This document shows positions 37,601-51,000 of a stretch of 64,000 nt of DNA, in pieces. Source of the stretch: Callaeas wilsoni (Eukaryota; Chordata; Aves; Passeriformes; Callaeidae). The translations under genes were made by a program, and so were the position numbers. The DNA lies in the NCBI GenBank assembly GCA_013398955.1, contig VWPU01003065.1:62001-126000 (forward strand), given 5' to 3'. The notes beneath the pieces are model-generated. The model did no database searches, was not told the DNA's origin, and was given only the letters and a program-made list of their open reading frames with translations. The stretch's first letter is position 1. Every line of letters begins with the position of its first letter.

Positions 37601-40600
37601 CTTCCAAGATTTTATAGCAGCTGCATAATCTCTTTTAAGAGAGTTGTGTCCTGGCACCCGCCACTATAGTGGGAAAATAATATGGGTCATACATTATTTC
37701 TAGCCACCTGTCAGTAAATTCAGGACAAGAGCCATGAACTAACAGCCTTGCTTGTGCCCTCTTTTAGATTGATGTGTCATCTGACCTGGGTAGACATGCC
37801 TCAACTGGATTGCCTGACTTCAGATAACCTGTTCTACAATCCTCAGCTGCTTGACCCTATTCTAGTTTGGATGAGGCACAGAATGTACCTTTTTGTGAAG
37901 ATTCTGTCCCCAAACTTATAAAAAAAATTAATTATGCATGAATGTTGTCCAGCTTTCCAGGGAACATCTTGGTACGACATGTATCAGTGTGGTGAGAACA
38001 TCTCATTTTACGGTCAGCTTTTTGTAATTGAATCTGCCCTAGTCCTTTCTAGTAATATTATGCTACACAGTCTGGTTCTTGTCTCTAATAGAGACATGTC
38101 CTGCAAAAAGCTTTCTGCTTGTGGCAGTGTAAGCTTGTGCTTTCTCACGTATATTGGTCTCCTAATGCTCCCTGTTCTTGCATAGCTTTCTGATCTCTCC
38201 ACTATTTGCTTCTAGTTGCACTACAGTCTTGGTAGCTGCGTGAAATCTGAGCAATGCATGTCTGTGTTTCAGTAGCCATACTACTTTTTGTTACTGTGTC
38301 AGTGTCTTAAGTAATTTTTGGTCTTGAGGAATTTCTTCTTACACACTTCTTGTAAATTCACTTAGGGTCACCATGACAACATATCTCTTTTTCTAGATTA
38401 TAGTGAGTGCCCAAAAAGAGCAAAAAAGACAGATTAATGGTAAATCTTGAGTAGTTAGCTGCTTTATCATTATTATCACTTACATGGTAGCATTAGCATT
38501 AATTGTCTTTTGCACTGTTTGTTCAGTAGTCTCTCTTGGTGTTCAGAACAATTCAGTTCAAGAAATGCACTGCATAGTACTTTACTGTTTGCTGGGTAGG
38601 GTGGGTCATACATTGATTTCTAGATAAAGATGTGATTCCAGAGGTAAAAAATAAGACTTTTAAAAAATTAGTAGTCAGAATTTGAGTATCCTAAGTAGTG
38701 CAATTAAGTCAATCCAATTGTTTTAGTAAAGGTTAGAGGAGCCCTTTGTGAGAAATTTTAAAGAATACACACAGTAGACACGTATGCGTATGTCTGAATA
38801 TGTGAATGATAAATTTCAAGAATGTAGACTGATACTTATCAGCAGTTTGAAGAAGTGAATAGAAATAAGTCACATTTTGTTTGAAACAGTAAATAATCAA
38901 GAGAAACTGAGGACAGAAAGAGGGAACAGATGGTTAAGGAAAAATAGCTTCCCATTATTTTATGAAGGTCTCCATGTCTCTTGGCCTCACCTCAACTCCC
39001 ACTAAGTCTCTTCAGTCATCTTTTCCAGTTTTCCTGGTTTTTACATCTTGTCTTTGACTTTTAATCTTTTTCCAGTATTTTCTTTTGATTACCCTAATGA
39101 TTCCATGCTGTAATCTAAATTAGAAGCTGTGTCACAAACTATCATGTAAGACTTAAACCCAATCAAGGTTTTCCTCTTGCAAAGCAGCAATGATTCAAAT
39201 GTGATATCTGCTATATGTGATACATCCCCAGTAATCAATATGTCAAAAAATGAGTACATATGCAGCTGTCAAGAAGACCTGTGCCAACATTGCAGGCTCT
39301 AGGCAGAGGGCTTCATTATTAACTCATTTACATATATTCACATCAAGAGTATTGTGGGGTGTGGAGCCTTAGTGCACCCCAAAATCTGATCATCCCTGTG
39401 CCTGCCACTGCTGTGTACTGTGAATAGCATCATTTTGTGATTTCTTTCTTGTGCCATTGATTCTCCAGTCTGGGGAATCAAATTTTCAAAACATTTGTGC
39501 TGCTGTACAGCTGGGAAAATGTGTCTATCTTTCTGCTCTCATGGCCTTCCACAGTAATATGTCTGTCTGAAATGAAGCTATCAAAGGGTGCAGGTAGGAT
39601 TGTGCCCATAGAAGACTCTTTCCAAGGAACAGGAATGTAGTTTTTAACAGAGATGTCTGTACTAGCGAATAATGTGATGTGGTAGGAGCAGCTTTGTGGA
39701 ACAGAAGCTAGTGTGGGAGGTTTGGTCCTGCTGTAGGCATTGTGGGCCTTTATTCCAGACAGGCTGTAAGCTGGTCATGTGGCCCGAATGCCTTTTAGCA
39801 GTTGGAGCACATCTTCAGGTTTAGTTTCATACGAAAAGAATCCATCGCGTGAGCTCAGAAGGCTGCTCCAGTCCAGACCAAGGCTCAGGGAAGATGGAGA
39901 GATCTGCCACAGAAGCGCACCACTGATCTGAACCGCAGGACTGGGGTGGACACACCCATGAATGACCAGACATCAGACCAATCCATCTTTCTCAGTTTGG
40001 CTTGCTCTGAGGATTCCTATTGTCATACACATACGCAGATGCGCAGTTGTAAACAGAAAAAACCCAGACAATAAGCTGCTTTTTAAACACTAAGGATAAG
40101 AAAGAAAAAGAAGGTGGATGTTCAGCTTTTAAATACTTGGGTGTTGCTCAGTCTGGTAATGGTGACTGCATAGCCATTGTTGCATCTGTCAAAGTTCTAG
40201 ACCTTGTCTGACTGTATCCTTTCTCTTGCAGAGTCTTTAAAACTGTGCTAAAATACTGGCATTGTTCCCTTGTAGCTGGTATGTATTAATTTGAAAAGAG
40301 GTATGTTTTCATTCCCTTAGCTACCCTGGAAAGCTCTGACAGCTTTTGCCATACCATGTACCTGATGGGCACAGCAAACAGATACTTGGAATGATAACTA
40401 GGAAAACCAGTCTTAAGCACTGTAACTTTATACAGAGGAACAAGTTCAGAGTTTACCATGACATGGACACCTAGAAAAAATTTGTATGTGTGAGCTATGG
40501 AATGTAGGATGGTGGTCCTTTACCCCATTGCCCTAAATTGAGAATTCATTGTTCTTTCAGGCTTTATTTAGGTGAAGTGATAGAATAGAGTTATCCCCTG

Positions 40601-43600
40601 GATAGAAGTGCCCACACCACGGCAAGTACAGACTCTTGATTTCCCAGCGTATAGCTCGAGGTTTGTTTCCAGGAGAAATGAGCAGGTTCATGTGGACTTT
40701 TACCTTATTCCCTTACATGGCCAGGTTAGAGTCAAGAAATATAAGCAGAGCAGAGCAACAGGTCAGTCAGACCTAGTCAGGTGCCTTTTAGCACACTGTT
40801 TACAGCTTGCTCTTTTGAATAGAAGCTGCAAATGGCCAACCTGTGAGTAGCAGATTTTTAACAAATATTTATTGTATACAAGTGAAAAACTGACTTGTCA
40901 GTATGTATTTCAATATATAATTGCCTAAAAACATGGTTGCAGTAAGATGAGGTGCTAAAAACTGAGCCGAGAAATCAATTGATGTAGCATACAGAATGGA
41001 CGGTTTGCTTTACAAATTTTTCCCTTTTTTGTTTTCCTCTTTCCATAGAGAATATGCATTGCATTGAGGACAGAGAAGCAGAAAGTCTTGGCAACTTCTA
41101 GTGTGCCAGAGACTTTGTTCTGCTCAGTGAGGAGGGGTGCAGTTCCCAAGAAAGATGTCAAATGCAGTAATTAATGTTCCTCCTTCATATGATGGATACC
41201 ATCTGTATTTAGAAACATCTGAGCTTGTGCTTGAATAGAAGTCACGTAGCATTTTTACTGGTATAGTGTAGAACTTGAGTGTTTTTATTCATGATACTTG
41301 AGGCTTCGCTCCCAGACATAGTTTACAAATGCGTGACATTCCTTTTACGTTTCGCAGTGAAAAGTGAGCCAGGGTGAGCAGGAAGGACATTCCGTAGCTC
41401 GGTGAATCTTAGCAGTTTTTCATTGTGTCATATTTGTTTTTATAGAAGCAACTTCAAACTAGGGCAATATGAGTAGCAAATGAGTTTTTGCCTCATATAA
41501 AAACAAACATGATCAGAATCATCTTGTCTGTAAGTTATTCATAGAGTCCATTACTGTCAGGATATATAACTTTCCTCTTTTGACAGCCTTTCCTCAGACT
41601 TGTCAAAATATAGTATCTTCAAAACAAACGATGTTTTTAGGTTTTACTTCCTTTTTTGCTTCCCCTATTTCCCTAACAGTGAAACACTAGTAACCTCTTT
41701 TGAAATAATCTCTGTGTTTGTATCCGTGCCTCTTACGGCTGGGATGTGGCTCCAATAATTCTGTGATGTAGCAAGTTACTTCCTATCTTTGTCATGTAAT
41801 ATATCTTCTCGGATTATTATTCCCCTTTGTTTCAGAATATAAACATCAGCAAACATTATCTTGATTAATCCTCTCCCTTCCTTCCATCTCCTCTTTCCCC
41901 TCTCCCTGTTTTGAGAAAGAGTAAGAAAATGCAAGTTTATTCTTTGCCAGCCAAGAACTGCTAGTTTCTGTAGGGAAGAATGTTCATTTGGTCTTAAACA
42001 TGCTTATTTTGTTTTTTTTTCTTTAACCTGCATGGAATAGTTGCTATTTGAATCAATACACCTTTGCTGTAACTTCTCTGAACTGGTAAGAAAGAGTTAG
42101 TGGCCTGGAACAAAGATTTAGGCGATCGCCTCCCATTTCTCAACAATATAACGTTGCAAATGGAAAATTCCATGTTCTAGGAAATATTTTTTAAAATTTT
42201 TAAGATATTATGAATCTGATTTTGGGGTCAAGAAAAGCTAGCTAGCTATCCAGCTAGCCTGGATACCTAACTGTGACAGCATGAAGCCAGAATGTTTTCT
42301 TCAGGCAAACCTGTATTTATGACAGTGCATGAAACCTCAGCTCTGCCAAAGCTCTCTGAGTTTCACAGTTTGTCCAGGGACAGAGGAGGATCATATGCTG
42401 TGACCTCATATTCTGCCACTGTGTCATGGTAGTCCATGTCATAGAGCTGGCTGTATGCCAGTCACGTGGTCAAAATCTCATCCCTTTCTCTGCTGACTCT
42501 TGACACGTGCTCAGATGTCTCGTAGTGTAAGGCAGAATCATAATTAAAGGCTACTAGATGAGGAAAAACAGACTTTGTTTTCAAAATATTCTTTACATTC
42601 CTGATTTCATTTGGCTTATGCCACAGGCTTCCTATAAAATCTCCAGCAAGCTATCTGTTGCGAGTCTTGATCTGGCATACAAAAAAAAATGAAAATAACT
42701 GTGATTCTCAGTTTTACTGGAATATTGGTAAATAAAAGTAATGCTAATTAAGCACTGGCCTGGGCTTGAGGGAAAGCCAGAAAAGGGGGCGCTGGGGAGA
42801 GTCGAAGTCTGCTTTTCTTAAGGCCTTTTGAATGAGCTATGTCAGAAGCTCCTGTAGTTCCCAAGAGCAGCAAGACATTGAGAAAGACTTAAAGATGCTT
42901 TTGGCTGCTCCTTCTTGAGTTCTGAATCTTGTGCTTCTTCTCTCTAGAGGCATGTGCAGTCTTGTCCTAAGGATGTATTTGTTCATATGGAATGCAAGAA
43001 CACAGAAACCATCTAAATTTATTTTCTGTCAACTAGTCAGAGAAATTTGTTTTGGATTTGAGAGGAAAGAGGAGAACTTCAGACTGTACCAAGTAATTTG
43101 TCTGTGTTGTAAGCAGCTAAAGAGAGACTAATTAAGGAGAGAGTAAGTGGAACATAAAGAAAATTGGAATTAAGCACGTACAGTCTGTGTCCGTGGGATC
43201 CATTTTCAGGCAGAAAATGAATACACTGTCAACTTTGAGACATTTTAGTGTATATACTTAGGTTTTACTGACTAATGCTATGTTCATTTTCTTCCTTTAA
43301 TATTTTCTGAGTATGTACAGTTTTTTTTTTTACCAAAATCTTCAGCATAAAAAGCCCAGTATTAAAGACCAATAAGCACAACATGTAACATTCAGAATAT
43401 TACAGACAGAAATCATCATAAAAAACAAAAGCAAATTGCTCTTAAGCAATTTTAGAAGTTTTTCTGACAGGAAAACCTATCTTGTGGGGGAATAGCTTCA
43501 ATAGCCAGGTGTAAAAAGTGAATGAGGGGATAGCCCACCCTTGGTTTTGAGCTAAGTTTCCTGTTAAAGTGGCAGTGGAAAGTGTTCTTCCCGGAGGAGG

Positions 43601-46600
43601 ATGTATGCAGTTCTGCTGCGTTTGCCTGAAACTGCTGAATCCAGGCATTGTGCCTGTATTTTGGCTTCTTTCCCATTGTGAAAGTACAGCACAGTCTCCT
43701 GCCTGCTACTCCCTCTGAGCTCGATATCCTCGTTAAAGATCAGGGAAAAGAAAGGGGAAAACCCAGAGAGGTCAATGAGTTCATTTACATGCCATGCCAG
43801 GGCTGGCACATGGTTTGACACGTGATACAATAGTGAGCTTTTTTGGTGAGCTTGCTACAGCCACTGAGAGACGTTTCAAACTGCAGAGATAGAAGGCTGC
43901 ATTTTCTTATTCACAAGCAAGAGTGAAAGTGCTTCATAACTCAATTACATAATGTAAATAACATGTTTTGCATTTAGTCAAACAGAGCTGTGACAATACT
44001 TGATGTTTGTTGTTTTGTTTCTGTTTCTTGTTATTACTATTAATGCCTGAAGTATTTGATACTTATTATCATTCCTGTCTTAATGACCTGTGTTCCTGGG
44101 AGTCTACAGTCCAGCTGATGACTTAGCGAGGTAGAAAGGCCAATGAGAAGCACCTAAAATGATCTACATTGATGTTCATCTTGTGCTGTGACATCTGCTT
44201 GGACATTTTTTTATTTTTTTTCAGTTGAAACTGGATTCTTTTATGGTGCTGTTTAGCTCCATTCCTGAGCAAAGAGCCCTGGCCGCTGCCTGCAGGGTGG
44301 GGTGTGTGTCCTTGCCATTTTGCCTGTGCCATCTCCAGCACATATCACACCCTTCTGGGAGCAGTTTCCGTCCACCAGCTCTGCATTACTAATTCCCTGG
44401 GTTAGCAAACTGAACCAGCTCACAGACAAGCGGGGAGCAGGTCTGGGGCCCCCTCTCCCCTTTTTAGGGTTAACCAGCACATAGATCTATTTAGCTGAAT
44501 CATGTAGCCTTCTGATTTTGTCTAAGAAATTTTTTTTTTTGTGGGTGCAAAAAGGGTTTCAAGATAGCATTTTAAATTTATTTTCTGAATTTATTTACAT
44601 CCATTTGACTGAAAGTTGCCTGCAATGTTTTACAGCTTAGTGACACACAGGTGGAGTGTTAACCTCTTAACATCAGCCAAGCCAAGAAAGAAGGCCTCCT
44701 TGTTATAAAATATGTTTAGCAGCATAGCAGACCCATACTTATGAAGACTGGAGCTTGTAGTACACCCTGATTGAGAATAAATTGCCTACTTATAGTGATG
44801 TAACTATGTGTGTGTAGTGAAACACAATGTTGGTTACTGAACTGGTAGAGATAAAGTGCAACTTCATGTAGACAGATAAAATGTTGAAAGGCATGCGTGA
44901 ACACAGGCTTGTGTACAGGTATATTGACCCTCATTATAGCACTCGGACTATAATGGGCTTGAGGGACTTCTGGAGAAAGAGTTTAGTTTTGTCTGGTGTG
45001 AGGGAAGATGTAGCTGAGAGGAGAAAAGGAGCAGTATGACACACAGTAGGAAGAAGTTCCCATTTTCAAGTTTGTTGAAGCAGGATGGTTTCTAACTTTT
45101 CTGTCCTCATAATTTTTTATGTCCCAAGAATACTTTCATGGGACTTACATCACTAAAATGACTGTTTCTAGGTAAGAAATCTCCATAGTTTCCCAAACAA
45201 AAATTAAATTCCAGGTCTCGCATGGCTTCACATAACTATTGTACTGTGTAGTCTACTCTGTTCTCAGGTCGTTTTGTATGGTTTTGGTGGTTCTTCACAT
45301 GTACTGTTGATTTTCAGTATTAGTTCTTTTCTAATTTAGAGCATATATGAGAGAGGAAAGAGTGCAAATTCAAAGTAAATTCAGTCTGTTCTCTGTTCTC
45401 TAACATCTTTTCTCTAACGTGTCTGTTCTCTAATGTGTTTTTAGTTACTGTGAACACTAATCAATTTTATGCGTGCTTTAAGAAACTGCATCTCCTGAGG
45501 CTTTTCAAGGAGCTATGAGACTTGTCTTTACTTGGACTCAGCCGAAAATACAAGACGTGTTTATTATGATCTCAGTTGTTCCTTAAAGGTCAGAGCACCA
45601 GTTTAATTTATGACTCAGCACTCTAGTTACTAGAGTCTAGGTAAAGTGGGGACTGTAAATAATTTTCACCACTGTTTCTTAATTTAGAAATGTGTTCCTT
45701 TTCCACACAAAAAAACGCCCCTGCTTTTCTTGCAAAGTGTTAAAATCAGTGAATAAGTTACACATTTCTCTACTTTGTAACAACTAAGTAAAGAAGAGAG
45801 GAAGTCCATCTCACTTGGGGTATCTTTGTGGCCATGAACTTTTAAATAAGTGCTTTGGGAGGTTGTATTACAAAAGACGGATTTTGTTTCTGGTTGTTGG
45901 AAAGCTGAATTTTTATCTTGTGTTTGGGAAACTGTATCTGAGTTGAAGTAGAAGTAAAAGCATATCACAAAGATCAAGACTTAGAGGGAAAGGTTTAATC
46001 ACAAAAGAGTGAAATACAGTTTTTTAAAAAGAAGTCTGCATAGGGTGATCACAGAATCTTGGAATTTTTGTTTGTTTTATGATTACCATTAAAGCAAACC
46101 ATCATCACATTTCTGGGAATCTTGCGTGATCAAGGATTATAACATTGAGACCATGTTTATATTCATTTTTCATGGAGATTTTTTAAACTGAATACTTATC
46201 AGTTAGACGATTAAAGTTCCTGTTGCCTGCAACCAACCAAGCACATGCCTGGCAATTTTTGCTCTTACTGGATTTTTCTCTGCTACCGTGAAAGGCACTC
46301 CTTCCTTAGTATCTTTGCTTTAAACAAAGAAGTTCAAAGCTGGTGGCTGGATGACACTGAAATGAAGAAATAGCTTTAAACCATTGTAGTTGACCCAATT
46401 CCAAGTAAAGATAAACCTTTGTGATTTACAAGGTGCTGCGTTTTAGCTTGGTCTGCTCTCTCCGGAGTTGTGTCTGAAAAAAATAAAATGTGAAGTATAT
46501 GCTCAGCTCAGTTTTAAATAGAAAAGCTCAGAAGAGGCACTTGTCAAAACTCATTTTGGCCCACGCAAAATTTTTCCCCATTCTGCTGAAGGGGAAAAAA

Positions 46601-48000
46601 AGAAACTGAAAGCCTGACCAGCTGTAGCAATCCTAGTAGGGGCTAATATGTGCCAACCTCAGCAGTGTCAAGGTTGCTTGCTCAGAAGGATGTAGGGGTT
46701 TGCCCAATACTGATGCTTCTGGCTGATGGTTTTGGCAAGCCAGGTTCCTTGTTTCCAACACAGAAACCCCTCTTGTGACATAGCACTTTCCTGCTCTCCC
46801 TTGAGGACTTGAACTCTGTGATAGAGTCATGCTGTTGTTGCTTGTGAGGTTTACAATGATGTGGTTTGATCCTTCACCTTGAAGGCAACTTGAGAAAAAT
46901 CTGTCCTTGTATCTTTTCCTCCAAGGCTTAAAGCATCATTTCATTTAGTAAGTCCTTCTGCTAGGAAGCTGATGGAAGGGTTTGTGCAATAAAATGTCAG
47001 TAGCCCAAACTGAAACATTTGCCATATGAAGCTACTTGAATGATTTCACTGTACTTTCTTTTTCCTCACACTACTGAGGGAGGGATTTTATTGAACACTT
47101 GGCTTCAAAGGGACACCAAATGCTACTAGATTAGTAAATTAGATTCCACTGATAGCTATAAGCTCTTAGACCTTTAACAACTTTTTAAAATAAGGCATTT
47201 TTTTAGTTCAAATAATTTGTAGTTGTCTGACTGCCTGATACTGGAGCTTGACACATTGTCTTGTCATGACTTCCTGTGTTATACCTTTGCATGAAAACTT
47301 AGGATACCCCTTACTTCCCTGTTTCCACTGGAATTGAGTGGTAGGTTTTCTTTTGCCTGCACTTGATCACTGGTTTGAGGAGCAGTCTGAAGCTTCCTTT
47401 GTTTTCCTAGCAACTTCTCCCTTGGGCTGCTACATCCCTTTGTGCTTTATTTATTGCCAGTTTCTTTGATTAGATTAAGGAAGGATTAAGGGATCCAGAA
47501 CCCTTTACAAAAGACAGTCCATAGTTTATAAATGTGTAAACATAATGTAATTACTTCTTAATTCCTTGTGTTAAATAAAAAAGGGGATTCTTCAGCAGAT
47601 AAACCCTGAAAGGTTTTTTGAAAATCAAATGAAGGCAATTTGCTGACTCAAAGATGTGTATGCCAAAGATGAGGAGTTATCACCCACAAAGCTCAGGTTT
47701 TAGTAGATATGAAGAGCTTTGGGTACTTTGATCTCCCTGTGATCTAGATAATACACCTTGTCAGTCCACACTGATTTCTAACCATTTCTGAATTCCTGTA
47801 GTGAAAGGAGGTTTTGTCTCTGCTTGGGCAGTTTAGGATTTGCCATTAATTTGTAGTTCAGTGCTCTTTAGGTTAGCAGTGGTAAGGGTTATACTAAGAA
47901 GAGGATTCGTCTTTTATTCAAAAAATTAATGTCTAAAGGCCCTACCACTCATTTTCCTTTTATCTCTACCATTAGCAGAGCTGTGGTAGTGGTGATTCTG
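34601..48000 (+). other. SPIDR: SPIDR intron, central portion 1
   Basis: This intronic DNA contains an A run at about 34847-34861 and a somewhat GC-richer patch at 35220-36060. No ORF resembles a known protein. CAG|G sites that could supply the base needed after exon B were checked (for example at 43210), but their translations do not continue SPIDR. Confidence 0.5.
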
Positions 48001-51000
48001 GGTGAAGAATCCTCATAGAAGCTTACTAAAAAAGAAAGAAAAGGTAATTCCTGCCTGTAGGCTTATTTGACCTCCTTGTATTTGGGGTTTTTTAGTTTCA
48101 CAAATTAAAAAACTCTAAAACAGAAGAGTAAGTGTGATTCAGTTGGACATTGAGGGGACATACTATGTGCAGTCTCTCCTGTAGGCACTTTAAGAGCATC
48201 TCAATGAAGAGCGGCAGAACCCACTTGTGCAAGTCCTGTCAGTTTCAATTTTATAATCGTCTGCTATTTGAAACTTCACATCTTGATCTCTAGATTTCTT
48301 GTAAGCTGTTTTTCCTGCCTATCATGTGAAAGAGAAGATGAGAAGCCATTCTCCAGATAGGACCATTCTCCTTCACTTTCATAAAGCATTAGCAGTAGAA
48401 TGTTTCACCTACTTTATTCTTTCATGTTTTGACATGTGTTAATTTTCTTCTTTCTTTGGCTTTGCTGCCCATAGTGCATATTATGATCAGGACTGTTGTA
48501 GTGTACCTCACAGGTCTGTAACTGGCTAGTTCCAAGCTGGCTACCTGCAAGAAGCAAACAGCAGGGCTTTACTTACACATCTCTGCCAGGCTGGTGTCAA
48601 AACACTGCTATAAGAAATGACACCAATTCAGTGACAAAGGTTTCTGTTGTCTTCTTTTTTTTGTTTTTTTAAACCGAAGACACTGAACATGGACTGCTAA
48701 GAAGCCATCGAGCTTTTGCCATGATCGCTCATGTTTTTCCCACAGAGTAAGTAAATACAGCTTCTCTGTTGGCCACGAGACAGTTGAAAGTAGTCGAAGA
48801 TTCTGCATACTGCTTTGGGTGTAGTAATGAGCTTCCTTGTAACGAGCACTACTTTAAAGAACAGAGAGTGTAAATCCTTGCTGTAAAAGACCTGAAATTA
48901 GCTTTGGATAAATTGTGAATGACATACGCTGAGATTAGGCAGAACAGTTGGAGGAAAGTATTTAGATTGCAATGTTACTGGCTTGTGCTATCTTACTTTA
49001 CCTCTTGCTGGCTTGGGATTGGGTCTGTTTGTGCTTCAGTTTTGACAGGAACTACATTCCATTAGAAAAGCGATGGGAGCAGCTATTGCACACACAAAGG
49101 CAGTTCCTGGCTGTCTATTGCAACTGCAAAGGAACCAGTTGCAATTAGCACAAACCTTGAAGAGCATGCTTCCTTTGGAAGTTGCCTTTTGAATGTATTC
49201 TTTGGTGTAGGGAGTTTTAAGGAAATAAAGGGTATGAGGTAGAGGATGATACATTAGAGGATTTCTCTGGGAACCAAGCACTCTGACACCTCAGGCCAAG
49301 ATCTGGGATACATCCTTGCCTCAGCTATTCTGGTCTTCTCCAGCTGTTCCACTTGACCCTGCTCCCTGGCACACCTTGTTTCTGCCAGCCTAGCAGTGAT
49401 TGGGCTCTGCCTGGATCTGACCAAGGGGAGTGCTCCAGCTATAAGCTGGTGGGGTTTTTTTTGTTTTGTTTTACTTTTTTGAAGGGAGAGGTTTTTATTT
49501 CTGTTTTTCCAAGTTAGATGAGTCCTTGACCTGGTCTGCAGCACAACTCATAGACTTGTCAGCCTAAATGAGGGGTGGGGGCAAACCATGGATTGAGGTT
49601 ATTGTGAACCTAGAGATTCCTTTTCTGTGTTCCTTTAGACATATTACCATCCTCTCATTAGGTAAAGGAAAAAATATTTCCATTAAAGCAGGAGTTGTAA
49701 GATGCCTGTTAATTAATAGTATTGTGTGAACTTTTAAATTTTTGTGCATTACTCTAAAATCTTCAAGGAGAAGGTGCTGTTAAAGAACTAGATACTGTTT
49801 CCAGGTAGCTTACCACCTGTATCTTTAGATGTTGATGCAGTAACAATTTTAATTTTCTGAAATTCCTTGTTCTGCAGAGGAGACATCCTGTACTCTTAGA
49901 CATAGTGCTACCCTTGCTGGGTTTCCAGTCATTTTGCCACTAGCTCAATCTTCTTGTAAAGCTAAATGCTCTGAAAAAGGTTTAGTTGGTTCAGCAAATC
50001 TCTCTGTTTACCAAAGAGGTTCAGAGAATTCACTGATGTTCTCCTTTCTGTTTTGAACCTACATTAAGCATGATTGCTCTCTTAAAATCTGCAGGACTCT
50101 CTTAAAAGAATTTTTTTATTTCATAATTTTCTTTGGCCTATCAGCAACAGAGGAGCAGTAAGTAACAGGTGAGCAAAAATAAATTGTTTATTAGCATGAG
50201 ATACAAGTTTTCAGAGTTAAATTAACCATTACCTTTTCCAAACGTTGTAAAGTGAATGGTTGCAACACAAGATTATTGCCCTTTGGAAGTGTAGTTCCAG
50301 AGTGGCACTGCAGCATATTTAGTTCCAACGAGTTAAGTGAGAGTGTTGGAACTGATAAGCGTTTTCAGTACTAAATGGGAAAGTCTTTCTTTCAGTTTAG
50401 CTTTACCTCGATTTCCTTATGCACTTTCTTTGTCTGTTAGAGGCCAGTGCACCCACATATGTCTACAGTCAACAAAGCAATGAACGAAGGTGTTTCTCTT
50501 GAAGGCTGGGAAAGAAGGGATTGCTATCGCCAAGACACACTGATACTGACAGGCTCATGGAGCTGTATAAATCTGTAATTCATGAAATGTGAAACTTTCT
50601 GCTTGACACTTGACAACTAATATCTCTAGTGTGTGTTTCAGTACACTTCTGTTGAAAATAGGCGTTTTAGATTTGTGTGGTTGGTTTCAACAGAGAGAAA
50701 AGAGTTGGCAGAGTGTCTGGACTTTTAAGACTCTTGCTGTGTGAATAATACATAGCAGAGGTAATAGTTTGATAAAGGTGGAGTTCAAGTTCTCCTTAAG
50801 CTGTATACTGGGCTCTTAAATACTAAAATATGGCTTACTTTATACTCATGGTAACTTTCCCTTTGATGTATCTGGCTGAAGAATTAGACTTAACCCTGTC
50901 TTTGAGACTCTGCCTCCTCATTATGTTGAGCAGGCTGAAGAGAGAACACTGCCAAGAGCAGAGGCAGGCCATGGGAAAAGCACTGTGTTCTGATTTGTGT

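Noticed and set aside
43210..43262. TTTTCAG followed by GCAGAAAATG, which would give WQKM after exon B.
   Set aside because: The frame continues NTLSTLRHF and stops after about 18 codons, without SPIDR similarity or a convincing donor.
46049..46070. GATCACAGAATCTTGGAATTT, resembling the minus-strand tail of a CR1 element.
   Set aside because: Only about 20 bases match and no CR1 body follows on either side.
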